In this document: piece after piece, positions 48,810 to 59,180 of the stretch
Layout: each line of letters starts with the position of its first letter
How positions within the stretch are numbered: the stretch's first letter is position 1
Assembly: GCF_003696305.1 (NCBI RefSeq)
Contig: NZ_RFFK01000006.1
Location: 269,684 to 333,683 of the forward strand
Length of the DNA: 64,000 bases
DNA from: Pseudomonas sp. AOB-7
GTDB lineage: Bacteria; Pseudomonadota; Gammaproteobacteria; Pseudomonadales; Pseudomonadaceae
Reading direction: 5' to 3'
The notes under the pieces: generated by a model
Told to the model about the DNA's origin: nothing
What the model saw: the letters and a program-made list of their open reading frames with translations, nothing else
The model's database searches: none
Position numbers and translations under genes: made by a program

Positions 48810-49268
48810 GTGTCGAGCAAGCTAGAACAGTTGCAGGCCTTGTTGGCCCCGGTAATCGAAGCACTCGGTTACCAGTGTTGGGGCATCGAGTTCCTGTCGC
48901 AGGGGCGTCATTCGCTGCTGCGTGTCTATATCGACAAGGAAGGCGGCATCCTGATCGACGATTGCGAGATCGTCAGCCGTCAGCTCAGCGGTGTGCTGGA
49001 CGTCGAGGATCCCATTACCTCGGAGTACACCCTGGAAGTGTCTTCGCCCGGCATGGACCGGCCGTTGTTCACCCTGGAGCAGTTCGCCGCTCACGCTGGC
49101 GAGCAAGTGAAGATCAAGCTGCGTTCGCCTTTCGACGGGCGGCGCAACTTTCAAGGCCTCCTCCGCGGTGTGGAGGAACAGGACGTGGTAGTGCAGGTGG
49201 ATGACCACGAGTACCTGTTGCCGGTCGACCTGATCGACAAGGCCAACATTATCCCCCGGTTTGATTGA
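48810..49268 (+). CDS. rimP: Ribosome maturation factor RimP
   Basis: 152 residues from a GTG start. The N-terminal domain has [20 protein letters not shown] and the [12 protein letters not shown] signature; the C-terminal Sm-like domain carries [15 protein letters not shown]. It helps 30S subunit assembly. It opens the protein-coding part of the rimP-nusA-infB operon, behind tRNA-fMet and two hairpins. The GTG lacks a strong Shine-Dalgarno. Confidence 0.97.
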   Translation: MSSKLEQLQALLAPVIEALGYQCWGIEFLSQGRHSLLRVYIDKEGGILIDDCEIVSRQLSGVLDVEDPITSEYTLEVSSPGMDRPLFTLEQFAAHAGEQVKIKLRSPFDGRRNFQGLLRGVEEQDVVVQVDDHEYLLPVDLIDKANIIPRFD

Positions 49269-49362
49269 GACGCGGATCCCGCGAGAGCTCTGCGGCTAGC
49301 GCGAATGGCGCAAGTAGCGCGGATGGTGCAGATCCAATGGATTGCGAAAGGCGAGGCGTACG

Positions 49363-50844
<1,482 letters not shown>

Positions 50845-50871
50845 GCGGTTGCGGCCTGAGGAGAAAGATGC

Positions 50872-53358
50872 ATGACGCAAGTCACGGTGAAAGAACTGGC
50901 CCAAGTGGTCGACACACCGGTGGAGCGCCTGCTGCAGCAGATGCGTGAAGCCGGGCTGTCCCACGACAGCGCCGAACAAGTAGTGACCGATAGCGAGAAG
51001 CAGGCCCTGTTGGCCCATCTCAAGAGCAGTCACGGCGACAAGGTCGAAGAGCCGCGCAAGATCACCTTGCAGCGCAAGACCACCAGCACCCTGCGGGTGG
51101 CTGGCAGCAAGACCATCAGTGTCGAAGTGCGCAAGAAGAAGACCTTCGTCAAGCGCAGCCCGGAAGAGCTGGAAGCCGAGAAGCAGCGCGAGCTGGAAGC
51201 CCAGCGCGCCGAAGCCGAGGCCGAGCGCCTGAAGGCCGAGGAAGCAGCCAAGCGCAAGGCCGAGGAAGAGGCCAAGCGCCAGACGGCTGCCGCTCCGGCG
51301 GCGGTTGATGGCGTTGCCGCGGTTGCCGCGCCGATCAGCGAGCCGGTAGTGGCTGCTCCCGTGGTCGAGGCCGAGCGCAAGAAGGATGAGGTGCGCCGTC
51401 CCGAGAAGACGCGCAGCGACGACGACGAGCGCCGCGATCGCAAGCACACCCAGCATCGTCCGACCGTCAAGGAGAAGGCGCCGGCTCCGCGCGTCGCTCC
51501 GCGCAGCGTCGACGAAGAGAGCGACGGCTTCCGTCGCGGTGGCCGTGGCAAGGCCAAGATGAAGAAGCGCAACCAGCATGGCTTCCAGAGCCCGACAGGT
51601 CCTATTGTGCGCGACGTATCGATTGGCGAGACCATTACCGTTTCCGACCTGGCCCAGCAGATGGCCATCAAAGGCGCGGAAATCGTCAAGTTCATGTTCA
51701 AGATGGGCACTCCGGTGACCATCAACCAGGTGCTGGATCAGGAAACCGCCCAGTTGATCGCCGAGGAATTCGGCCACAAGGTCAAGCTGGTCAGCGACAA
51801 CGCCCTGGAAGAGCAGCTGGCCGAGTCGCTGAAGTTCGAGGGCGAGGCCTTCCAGCGCGCGCCGGTGGTGACCGTCATGGGTCACGTCGACCACGGCAAG
51901 ACCTCCCTGCTCGACTATATCCGTCGTGCCAAGGTGGCCTCCGGTGAGGCGGGTGGCATCACCCAGCACATCGGCGCCTACCACGTGGAAACCGACCGCG
52001 GCATGGTGACCTTCCTCGACACCCCTGGCCACGCTGCGTTTACCCAGATGCGTGCCCGCGGTGCCAAGGCCACCGACATCGTCATCCTGGTGGTGGCGGC
52101 GGACGACGGCGTGATGCCGCAGACCCAGGAAGCGGTGCAGCACGCGAAAGCGGCTGGCGTGCCGATCGTGGTCGCGGTGAACAAGATCGACAAGCCCGAT
52201 GCCAACCCGGACAACATCAAGAACGGCCTGGCCGCTCTCGACGTCATCCCGGAAGAGTGGGGCGGCGACGCGCCGTTCGTACATGTTTCGGCCAAGATGG
52301 GTACCGGTATCGACGAACTGCTCGAAGCCGTATTGCTGCAGGCTGAAGTGCTCGAGCTGAAAGCCACGCCGTCGGCCCCGGGCCGTGGTGTGGTGGTCGA
52401 ATCGCGCCTGGACAAGGGCCGCGGCCCGGTGGCCACCGTGCTGGTTCAGGACGGTACCCTGCGTCAGGGCGACATGGTTCTGGTCGGCGTCAACTACGGC
52501 CGTGTGCGTGCCATGCTCGACGAGAACGGCAAGTCGATCAAGGAAGCCGGTCCGTCGATTCCGGTCGAGATTCTCGGCCTGGACGGCACGCCGGATGCCG
52601 GTGACGAGATGATGGTGGTGGCCGACGAGAAGAAGGCCCGCGAAGTTGCGCTGTTCCGTCAGGGCAAGTTCCGCGAGGTCAAGCTGGCTCGTGCGCATGC
52701 CGGCAAGCTGGAAAACATCTTCGAGAACATGGGCCAGGAAGAGAAGAAGACCCTCAACATCGTGCTCAAGGCCGATGTGCGTGGCTCTCTGGAAGCCCTG
52801 CAAGGCTCGCTCAGCACCCTGGGCAACGACGAAGTGCAGGTGCGCGTGGTCGGTGGCGGCGTCGGTGGTATCACCGAGTCCGATGCCAACCTGGCGCTGG
52901 CCTCCAACGCCGTGCTGTTCGGCTTCAACGTCCGTGCCGATGCCGGTGCGCGCAAGATCGTCGAGGCCGAAGGCCTGGACATGCGCTACTACAACGTCAT
53001 TTACGACATCATCGAGGACGTCAAGAAGGCGCTCACCGGTATGCTCGGCAGCGACGTGCGGGAGAACATCCTGGGCATCGCCGAGGTGCGTGACGTGTTC
53101 CGTTCGCCGAAGTTCGGCGCCGTGGCCGGCTGTATGGTCATCGAGGGTACCGTGTACCGCAACCGTCCGATCCGCGTACTGCGTGAGGACGTGGTGATCT
53201 TCGAAGGCGAACTGGAGTCCCTGCGCCGCTTCAAGGACGACATGTCCGAAGTGCGGGCCGGCATGGAATGCGGTATCGGCGTGAAGAGCTACAACGACGT
53301 CAAGGTCGGCGACAAGATCGAAGTGTTCGAGAAGGTCCAGGTGGCGCGCAGCCTGTAA
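50872..53358 (+). CDS. infB: Translation initiation factor IF-2
   Basis: 828 residues, shorter at the N-terminus than E. coli IF2. The IF2-N domain (1-55) is followed by a lysine/glutamate/alanine-rich linker (about 80-240), a second IF2-N region and the GTPase, with [10 protein letters not shown] near residues 337-346, DTPGHAAF and NKID. Domains II, III and the tRNA-fMet-binding IV follow. It brings initiator tRNA to the 30S subunit. The initiator tRNA gene lies upstream in the same locus. GAGGAGAAAG stands before the ATG. A hairpin at 53381 separates it from rbfA. Confidence 0.98.
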   Translation: MTQVTVKELAQVVDTPVERLLQQMREAGLSHDSAEQVVTDSEKQALLAHLKSSHGDKVEEPRKITLQRKTTSTLRVAGSKTISVEVRKKKTFVKRSPEELEAEKQRELEAQRAEAEAERLKAEEAAKRKAEEEAKRQTAAAPAAVDGVAAVAAPISEPVVAAPVVEAERKKDEVRRPEKTRSDDDERRDRKHTQHRPTVKEKAPAPRVAPRSVDEESDGFRRGGRGKAKMKKRNQHGFQSPTGPIVRDVSIGETITVSDLAQQMAIKGAEIVKFMFKMGTPVTINQVLDQETAQLIAEEFGHKVKLVSDNALEEQLAESLKFEGEAFQRAPVVTVMGHVDHGKTSLLDYIRRAKVASGEAGGITQHIGAYHVETDRGMVTFLDTPGHAAFTQMRARGAKATDIVILVVAADDGVMPQTQEAVQHAKAAGVPIVVAVNKIDKPDANPDNIKNGLAALDVIPEEWGGDAPFVHVSAKMGTGIDELLEAVLLQAEVLELKATPSAPGRGVVVESRLDKGRGPVATVLVQDGTLRQGDMVLVGVNYGRVRAMLDENGKSIKEAGPSIPVEILGLDGTPDAGDEMMVVADEKKAREVALFRQGKFREVKLARAHAGKLENIFENMGQEEKKTLNIVLKADVRGSLEALQGSLSTLGNDEVQVRVVGGGVGGITESDANLALASNAVLFGFNVRADAGARKIVEAEGLDMRYYNVIYDIIEDVKKALTGMLGSDVRENILGIAEVRDVFRSPKFGAVAGCMVIEGTVYRNRPIRVLREDVVIFEGELESLRRFKDDMSEVRAGMECGIGVKSYNDVKVGDKIEVFEKVQVARSL

Positions 53359-53380
53359 GCAACCCGGCGCGATAACGCAA

Positions 53381-53413
53381 CGCCCGGCCCCGCTCAAGCG
53401 CGGCCGGGCGTTT
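53381..53413 (+). terminator. Hairpin between infB and rbfA
   Basis: CGCCCGGCC / GGCCGGGCG stem with a 12-base loop and TTTG after it. The short T-run suggests partial termination inside the operon. Confidence 0.65.
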
Positions 53414-53468
53414 GCCGCTTTTGAGCCCGACGCCGAACAGGCGGCGGGCGAAGGAAAGGTAAGTAGAA

Positions 53469-53858
53469 ATGGCCAAAGACTACAGCCGTACCCAGCGTAT
53501 CGGCGATCAGATGCAGCGCGAGCTGGCCCTGATGATCCAGCGCGAGATCAAGGACCCGCGCCTGGGCCTGGTGACCATCACCGCAGTGGACGTCAGCCGC
53601 GACCTGTCCCATGCCAAGGTGTTCATCACCGTGATGGGCAAGGACGACGATGCCGAGCAGATCAAGCTAAACCTGGAGATCCTCGGCGAGGCAGCCGGTT
53701 ATCTGCGCATGCTGTTGGGCAAGTCGATGAAGGTGCGCACCATCCCGCAGCTGCACTTCCAGTACGACGCCAGCATCCGCCGCGGCGCCGAGCTGTCGGC
53801 GCTGATCGAGCGTGCGGTGGCGGAAGATCGCAAGCACCAGGACGGCAGCGAGGGTTAA
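53469..53858 (+). CDS. rbfA: Ribosome-binding factor A
   Basis: 129 residues with the KH-like fold: [44 protein letters not shown], and [17 protein letters not shown]. It assists 16S rRNA 5'-end processing and 30S assembly, and is important in cold. truB starts two bases after its TAA, so they are coupled. Confidence 0.98.
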   Translation: MAKDYSRTQRIGDQMQRELALMIQREIKDPRLGLVTITAVDVSRDLSHAKVFITVMGKDDDAEQIKLNLEILGEAAGYLRMLLGKSMKVRTIPQLHFQYDASIRRGAELSALIERAVAEDRKHQDGSEG

Positions 53859-53860
53859 GC

Positions 53861-54781
53861 GTGGCGCAGGTCAAACGTATACGGCGCAAGGTCGACGGCA
53901 TCATCCTGCTGGACAAGCCGCGCGGCTTCACCTCCAATGCCGCGCTGCAGAAGGTGCGCTGGCTGCTCAACGCGGAGAAGGCCGGCCACACCGGCAGCCT
54001 CGATCCGCTGGCCACCGGCGTGCTGCCGCTGTGCTTCGGCGAGGCGACCAAGTTCTCCCAGTACCTGCTCGATGCCGACAAGGGCTACGAGACCCTGGCC
54101 CAGCTCGGTGTCACCACCACCACCGGCGATGCCGAGGGCGAGGTGCTGGAGCGGCGTCCGGTGACCGTTGGTCGTGCCGAGATCGAGGCGCTGTTGCCGC
54201 GTTTTCGCGGCGAAATCAAGCAGATACCGCCGATGTACTCGGCCCTGAAGAAGGACGGCCAGCCACTTTACAAGCTGGCCCGTGCCGGCGAGGTAGTGGA
54301 GCGCGAGGCGCGTTCTGTTACTATTGCGCGCCTGGATTTGCTGGCCTGCGAGGGCGAGCAGGCCCGCCTGGCGGTGGATTGCAGCAAGGGCACCTATATT
54401 CGGACCCTGGTCGAGGATCTCGGCCAACTGCTCGGTTGCGGCGCGCACGTCGCCGAGCTGCGCCGGACCAAGGCCGGGCCGTTCGACCTGAGCCGTACCG
54501 TGACCCTGGAAGAGCTGGAAGCGGCGCATGCCGAAGGTGGCAACGAAGCGCTCGATCGCTTCCTGCAGCCGGTCGAGAGCGGCTTGCAGGACTGGCCGCT
54601 GCTGCAGTTCTCCGAACACAGCGCGTTCTACTGGTTGCAAGGGCAGCCGGTACGCGCGCCGGAAGCACCGAAGTTCGGCATGGTGCGGGTGCAGGATCAC
54701 ACCGGTCGCTTCATCGGCATCGGCGAAGTGAGCGACGATGGGCGTATCGCCCCGCGTCGATTGATTTACACCGGTGCCTAG
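53861..54781 (+). CDS. truB: tRNA pseudouridine-55 synthase
   Basis: 306 residues from a GTG start. The catalytic aspartate is residue 48 in [29 protein letters not shown] and [12 protein letters not shown] are further family motifs; a PUA-like C-terminal part (about 245-306) binds RNA. It makes pseudouridine 55 in tRNA. It is between rbfA and rpsO; the 255-base gap to rpsO holds the rpsO leader. Confidence 0.98.
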   Translation: MAQVKRIRRKVDGIILLDKPRGFTSNAALQKVRWLLNAEKAGHTGSLDPLATGVLPLCFGEATKFSQYLLDADKGYETLAQLGVTTTTGDAEGEVLERRPVTVGRAEIEALLPRFRGEIKQIPPMYSALKKDGQPLYKLARAGEVVEREARSVTIARLDLLACEGEQARLAVDCSKGTYIRTLVEDLGQLLGCGAHVAELRRTKAGPFDLSRTVTLEELEAAHAEGGNEALDRFLQPVESGLQDWPLLQFSEHSAFYWLQGQPVRAPEAPKFGMVRVQDHTGRFIGIGEVSDDGRIAPRRLIYTGA

Positions 54782-54974
54782 CACCGGGTGCAGACACGGG
54801 TCTTAGGGCCCGGATTGAATTGATACCGGCGCATGGCGTCGGCAGGTGTTGTCGGTGGTTGCCGGTAACGCCGAATGGTTCGGCCCCGAGGGCTGAAGCC
54901 TGAAGCTGGCGATACCAGCGGCAGGACTGCGAGGGTGGCTGTTAGTAGGCACGGTCATACCTCTTTTTAAAACA

Positions 54975-55014
54975 CGGGAAGCGATTCCCGGCCTATTGAG
55001 ACTGCTTCGGCAGT
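54975..55014 (+). promoter_or_regulatory. Structured leader of rpsO
   Basis: Two compact hairpins: CGGGAA-GCGA-TTCCCG (54975-54990, GNRA tetraloop) and ACTGC-TTCG-GCAGT (55001-55014, UUCG tetraloop), ending ten bases before the Shine-Dalgarno region. S15 often represses its own mRNA through leader structures; that role is inferred here. Confidence 0.6.
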
Positions 55015-55036
55015 TTCCAGATGAGAGGAAGCCAAC

Positions 55037-55306
55037 ATGGCACTCAGCGTTGAAGAAAAAGCCCAGATCGTTAACGACTACAAGCAAGCTGAAGGCGACA
55101 CCGGTAGCCCGGAAGTGCAGGTAGCCCTGCTGACCGCCAACATCAACAAGCTGCAAGGCCACTTCAAGGCCAACGGTAAGGATCACCACAGCCGTCGTGG
55201 TCTGATCCGTATGGTTAACCAGCGTCGTAAGCTGCTGGACTACCTGAAGGGCAAGGACACCAGTCGTTACAGCGCCCTGATCGGTCGCCTGGGCCTGCGT
55301 CGTTAA
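55037..55306 (+). CDS. rpsO: 30S ribosomal protein S15
   Basis: 89 residues, full length. [17 protein letters not shown] at the start, [20 protein letters not shown] and the [22 protein letters not shown] helix that binds 16S rRNA are all standard. GAGAGGAAG lies before the ATG. It precedes pnp, the order found in E. coli. Confidence 0.99.
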   Translation: MALSVEEKAQIVNDYKQAEGDTGSPEVQVALLTANINKLQGHFKANGKDHHSRRGLIRMVNQRRKLLDYLKGKDTSRYSALIGRLGLRR

Positions 55307-55327
55307 TAGACGCGAGCTGCACAAGTT

Positions 55328-55396
55328 GGAAGCTGGGAGTTCGGCGTCGCGAGTGGGGAGTGATCCTCACCTCGTGGCGCTGGGCTTCCAGCTTTT
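55328..55396 (+). promoter_or_regulatory. Long stem in the pnp leader, possible RNase III site
   Basis: An outer arm GGAAGCTGG (55328-55336) pairs with CCAGCTTTT (55388-55396), and an inner arm GCGAGTGGGGA pairs with TCCTCACCTCGTGG around GTGA with one bulge. In E. coli the pnp leader is cut by RNase III at such a stem and then controlled by PNPase itself. The fold is read by eye, and the role is inferred. Confidence 0.5.
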
Positions 55397-55477
55397 GGCT
55401 TTTCGAGGGATGCACCGGGTCCGACTCCCGCGCTTCTTTCCAATTTCCCCCAAGGCAACAAAGAGAAGGAAAACACC

Positions 55478-57583
55478 GTGAACCCGGTAATCAAGAAATT
55501 CCAGTTCGGTCAGTCGACCGTTACCCTCGAGACTGGCCGTATCGCCCGTCAAGCCTCCGGCGCCGTGCTGGTCACCGTTGACGACGACGTCAGCGTGCTG
55601 GTCGCCGTAACCGGCGCCAAGACTGCCGACCCAAGCAAAGGTTTCTTCCCGCTGTCCGTGCACTATCAGGAAAAGACCTACGCTGCCGGCAAGATCCCGG
55701 GTGGTTTCTTCAAGCGTGAGGCGCGTCCCTCCGAGAAGGAAACCCTGACCTCGCGTCTGATCGACCGTCCGATCCGTCCGCTGTTCCCGGAAGGCTTCCA
55801 GAACGAAGTGCAGGTCATCTGCACCGTGGTTTCCACCAGCAAGAAGACCGATCCGGACATCGCGGCGATGATCGGTACCTCGGCTGCCCTGGCCATCTCC
55901 GGCATCCCGTTCAACGGCCCGATCGGTGCCGCGCGCGTCGCCTTCCATCCGGAAACCGGCTACCTGCTGAACCCGAATTACGAGCAGCTCAAGGCCTCGA
56001 GCCTGGACATGGTCGTGGCCGGTACCAAGGACGCCGTGCTGATGGTCGAATCGGAAGCCAAAGAGCTGACCGAAGACCAGATGCTGGGCGCCGTGCTGTT
56101 CGCCCATGAGGAGTTCCAGGTGGTCATCCAGGCTGTCGCCGAGCTGGCTGCCGAAGCCGGCAAGCCGACCTGGGACTGGCAGCCGAAGCCGGAAAACACC
56201 GCACTGCTGAACGCCATCCGTGGCGAGTTCGGCGAGGCGATTTCCCAGGCCTACACCATCACCATCAAGCAGGACCGCTACGCGCGCCTGGGCGAGCTGC
56301 GCGATCAGGTCGTCGCCAAGTTCTCCGGTGAAGAAGGTCAGCCTACTGCCGGTGAAGTCAAAGACGCCTTCGGCGAAATCGAATACCGCACCGTGCGCGA
56401 GAACATCGTCAACGGCAAACCGCGTATCGATGGTCGTGACACCCGCACCGTGCGTGGCCTGAACATCGAAGTCGGTGTACTGGACAAGACCCACGGTTCG
56501 GCGCTGTTCACCCGTGGCGAAACCCAGGCGCTGGTCGTGGCTACCCTCGGTACCGCCCGCGACGCACAGCTGCTCGACACCCTCGAAGGCGAGAAGAAAG
56601 ACCCCTTCATGCTGCACTACAACTTCCCGCCCTACTCGGTCGGTGAGTGTGGTCGCATGGGTGCCACTGGCCGTCGCGAAATCGGCCACGGCCGTCTGGC
56701 CCGTCGTGGTGTTGCCGCCATGCTGCCGAGCGCCGACGAGTTCCCGTACACCATCCGCGTAGTGTCGGAAATTACCGAGTCCAACGGTTCTTCCTCCATG
56801 GCGTCGGTCTGCGGCGCTTCCCTGGCGCTGATGGACGCCGGTGTGCCGATGAAGGCGCCGGTGGCCGGTATCGCCATGGGCCTGGTGCTGGAAGGTGAGA
56901 AATTCGCCGTACTGACCGACATCCTCGGCGACGAAGACCACCTGGGCGACATGGACTTCAAGGTAGCCGGTACCGCCAAGGGCGTCACCGCGCTGCAGAT
57001 GGACATCAAGATCCAGGGCATCACCGAAGAGATCATGGAGCAGGCGCTGGAGCAGGCGCTGGAAGCGCGCCTGAACATCCTCGGCCAGATGAACCAGGTC
57101 ATCGCCCAGTCGCGCAGCGAGCTGTCGGCCAATGCGCCGACCATGCTGGCGATGAAGATCGACCAGGACAAGATCCGCGACGTCATCGGCAAGGGTGGCG
57201 CCACCATCCGCGCCATCTGCGAAGAGACCAAGGCTTCGATCGATATCGAAGACGACGGCTCGATCAAGATCTTCGGCGAAACCAAGGAAGCGGCCGAGGC
57301 GGCCAAGCAGCGCGTTCTGGCCATCACTGCGGAAGCCGAGATCGGCAAGATCTACGTCGGCAAGGTCGAGCGCATCGTCGACTTCGGCGCCTTCGTCAAC
57401 ATCCTGCCGGGCAAGGACGGCCTGGTGCACATCTCCATGCTCAGCGATCAGCGCGTGGAGAAGGTCACCGACGTGCTGCAGGAAGGTCAGGAAGTGAAGG
57501 TACTGGTACTGGACGTGGACAACCGCGGCCGTATCAAGCTGTCGATCAAGGACGTCGCCGCCGCCGAGGCATCCGGCGTCTGA
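55478..57583 (+). CDS. pnp: Polynucleotide phosphorylase
   Basis: 701 residues from a GTG start ([20 protein letters not shown]), with AGAGAAGGA upstream. Two RNase PH domains (about 1-230 and 310-545, the second with [13 protein letters not shown] and [18 protein letters not shown]) are followed by KH (about 555-615, [11 protein letters not shown]) and S1 (about 620-690, [17 protein letters not shown]). It degrades RNA 3' to 5' using phosphate. A clear terminator follows, closing the rimP-to-pnp cluster. Confidence 0.99.
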   Translation: MNPVIKKFQFGQSTVTLETGRIARQASGAVLVTVDDDVSVLVAVTGAKTADPSKGFFPLSVHYQEKTYAAGKIPGGFFKREARPSEKETLTSRLIDRPIRPLFPEGFQNEVQVICTVVSTSKKTDPDIAAMIGTSAALAISGIPFNGPIGAARVAFHPETGYLLNPNYEQLKASSLDMVVAGTKDAVLMVESEAKELTEDQMLGAVLFAHEEFQVVIQAVAELAAEAGKPTWDWQPKPENTALLNAIRGEFGEAISQAYTITIKQDRYARLGELRDQVVAKFSGEEGQPTAGEVKDAFGEIEYRTVRENIVNGKPRIDGRDTRTVRGLNIEVGVLDKTHGSALFTRGETQALVVATLGTARDAQLLDTLEGEKKDPFMLHYNFPPYSVGECGRMGATGRREIGHGRLARRGVAAMLPSADEFPYTIRVVSEITESNGSSSMASVCGASLALMDAGVPMKAPVAGIAMGLVLEGEKFAVLTDILGDEDHLGDMDFKVAGTAKGVTALQMDIKIQGITEEIMEQALEQALEARLNILGQMNQVIAQSRSELSANAPTMLAMKIDQDKIRDVIGKGGATIRAICEETKASIDIEDDGSIKIFGETKEAAEAAKQRVLAITAEAEIGKIYVGKVERIVDFGAFVNILPGKDGLVHISMLSDQRVEKVTDVLQEGQEVKVLVLDVDNRGRIKLSIKDVAAAEASGV

Positions 57584-57604
57584 CGACTCGCTCGCTGCAA
57601 GGAC

Positions 57605-57632
57605 AAGCCCCGCCTCTGCGGGGCTTTTCTTT
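57605..57632 (+). terminator. Rho-independent terminator after pnp
   Basis: AAGCCCCGC, loop CTCT, GCGGGGCTT followed by TTCTTT, 22 bases after the pnp stop. Confidence 0.92.
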
Positions 57633-57777
57633 GCGCGCGGCAAAACCCTGGCCGCAGATCCGCGTCGTGCAATTTGCCCGAGGCTTTTGCGCGGGGTTCG
57701 GCGAAATGCAAGGTTTCGCCTATCTGGGTGTATTCATAAGCTATTGAAAAATAACAGTATTGTGAGTTCTTAAAAGC

Positions 57778-57793
57778 TGGCACAGGCCTTGCG
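57778..57793 (+). promoter_or_regulatory. Sigma-54 (RpoN) promoter of the BON gene
   Basis: TGGCACAGGCCTTGCG matches TGGCAC-N5-TTGC, with the invariant GG and GC exactly ten bases apart. It lies 68 bases before the ATG, downstream of an AT-rich stretch (57731-57775) that could bend. Confidence 0.78.
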
Positions 57794-57860
57794 AAAGTCC
57801 TGTTGAGCCTGCAGCCAGGAGCTGGCCTGCAGATTGTCTGGAACGTACAGGAGTCGAACC

Positions 57861-58229
57861 ATGAAACAGCCAATCAAGCGTATTGCTCTCGCCACCCTGA
57901 CCACCACTGCCCTGGGCCTGTCGCTGGCGTCCACGGCGTTCGCCCAGCCGGCCGACGCCGTGCAGCCGACCCTGCTGGCTGCCAATACCAGCGTGGACAA
58001 GGCCGAGCAGGCGGTGTCCGACACCTGGATCACCAGCAAGGTCAAATCCAGCTTTATCGCCGACCAGAGCCTGAGCGGCCTGGACATCAAGGTCGAGACC
58101 AATCAGGGCGTGGTCGCGCTGTCCGGCGTGGTGGCCAGCGAGGCCGAGCGCGAACTGGCCATCGCCAAGGCCAAGGAAATCGAGGGCGTGCGTGACGTGT
58201 CGGCCGACGGCCTGAAAGCCGCCGACTGA
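57861..58229 (+). CDS. BON-domain periplasmic protein (OsmY-like)
   Basis: 122 residues. A signal peptide (1-30, cleavage near STAFA-Q) is followed by one BON domain (about 52-120): SDTWITSKVKSSFIAD, then GLDIKVETNQGVVALSGVV and AKEIEGVRDVSADGL. E. coli OsmY has two BON domains; this has one. BON proteins are linked to envelope and osmotic stress. AGGAG lies before the ATG at 57861. A sigma-54-type promoter stands upstream, and a CsbD gene follows after 57 bases, probably co-transcribed. Confidence 0.9.
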   Translation: MKQPIKRIALATLTTTALGLSLASTAFAQPADAVQPTLLAANTSVDKAEQAVSDTWITSKVKSSFIADQSLSGLDIKVETNQGVVALSGVVASEAERELAIAKAKEIEGVRDVSADGLKAAD

Positions 58230-58286
58230 TAAGTGAGCGTGGCGGGTTGCGGCCCGCCGCTTCGCCAACCACAGGGAGCCATGACC

Positions 58287-58484
58287 ATGAACAGCGACAT
58301 CATCAAGGGTAAGTGGAAGCAGCTCAGCGGGCGCATCAAGGAGCGTTGGGGCAACCTCACCGACGACGACCTGGACGTCGCCGAGGGCCACAGCGAGTAC
58401 CTCGTCGGCAAGCTGCAGGAACGCTATGGCTGGACCAAGGAGAAGGCCCAGCAGGAGTTGCGCGACTTCAGCGACAAGCTCTGA
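58287..58484 (+). CDS. CsbD family stress protein (YjbJ-like)
   Basis: 65 residues starting [20 protein letters not shown]. The [21 protein letters not shown] stretch is the CsbD signature. Members are abundant general-stress proteins of unknown mechanism. ATG 58287 is chosen because GGGAG is eight bases upstream; the in-frame ATG at 58281 is too close to it. It follows the BON gene and ends before a strong terminator. Confidence 0.92.
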   Translation: MNSDIIKGKWKQLSGRIKERWGNLTDDDLDVAEGHSEYLVGKLQERYGWTKEKAQQELRDFSDKL

Positions 58485-58501
58485 CGCCGCGTTACAGACC
58501 G

Positions 58502-58531
58502 AGGCCCCGCCGGCATCGTCGGCGGGGCCTT
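58502..58531. terminator. Terminator stem between the CsbD and DUF2845 genes
   Basis: AGGCCCCGCCG, loop GCATCGT, CGGCGGGGCCT; an 11-bp stem between convergent genes with only a short T-run. Confidence 0.75.
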
Positions 58532-58547
58532 GGCGTAGGTGCGGGCA

Positions 58548-58853
58548 TCAGATGCCGCGCTTGCTGCGAATCTCCACCAGGCGTCCGCCCTCGAAGCGCA
58601 GGAAGTGGTACATGCCGCCGCGTGGCCCGTAGATCCACTCCTCCACGGCGACCTCGTTGCGAAAGCCGTACTGGTCGAGCACTTCCTTGTAGCCGAGAAA
58701 GTCGCGGCTCAGCGGTTCGCCGCATTTGCCCTGGACTTCGCTGGTCGGCGCGCTGGTGCTGACCAGGGCGCTGCCGCAGCGATAGGTGGAGGAGGCTTCG
58801 GCCAGCGGCAGGGCCAGCAGTAACAGCAGTGGGGCGTGGTGGAGGCGGATCAC
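58548..58853 (-). CDS. DUF2845 family secreted protein, copy A
   Basis: 101 residues from a GTG start, with AGGA eight bases upstream. A signal peptide (about 1-20, cleavage near LAEAS) is followed by the DUF2845 core: YRCGSALVS, GKCGEPLSRD and VEEWIYGPRGGMYHFLRFEGGRLVEI. Two cysteines suggest a disulphide in the periplasm. Function is unknown. It follows its paralogue (58874-59176) after 20 bases on the same strand. Confidence 0.82.
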   Translation of the reverse strand: MIRLHHAPLLLLLALPLAEASSTYRCGSALVSTSAPTSEVQGKCGEPLSRDFLGYKEVLDQYGFRNEVAVEEWIYGPRGGMYHFLRFEGGRLVEIRSKRGI

Positions 58854-58873
58854 TGGCGGTTCCTGGTGTGGTT

Positions 58874-59176
58874 TCAGTGCTGACGACGGCGCTCGATGGC
58901 GACCAGGCGGTTGCCCTCGAAGCGCAGGATGCTGAGCATGCCGTTGCTCGGCCCGTAGACCCATTCCTCGACCAGGTACTCGCGGCGGTCGTAGGAGCCC
59001 AGGGTGTAACCGATGGGATCGCGGTGCTGCGGCTCGCCGCACTTGCGTTCGACCTCGAAGGGACGGTCGCCGAGGCTGACCAGCTGGCTGCCGCAGCGCA
59101 GGGTATCGGCGTGCAGCGGCGCGCTGGCCAGGGCGGCCAGCAGGGCGCAGAGGGCGGTGCAGGGGCGACGACGCAT
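58874..59176 (-). CDS. DUF2845 family secreted protein, copy B
   Basis: 100 residues starting MRRRPCTALCALLAALASAP, a signal peptide probably cut after HA. The mature part repeats the pattern of copy A: LRCGSQLVSLGDRPFEVERK, CGEPQHRDPIGY and VEEWVYGPSNGMLSILRFEG. The two are diverged tandem paralogues. It starts four bases after the DUF748 gene ends, so the three minus-strand genes probably share a transcript. Confidence 0.85.
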   Translation of the reverse strand: MRRRPCTALCALLAALASAPLHADTLRCGSQLVSLGDRPFEVERKCGEPQHRDPIGYTLGSYDRREYLVEEWVYGPSNGMLSILRFEGNRLVAIERRRQH

Positions 59177-59180
59177 GGCG

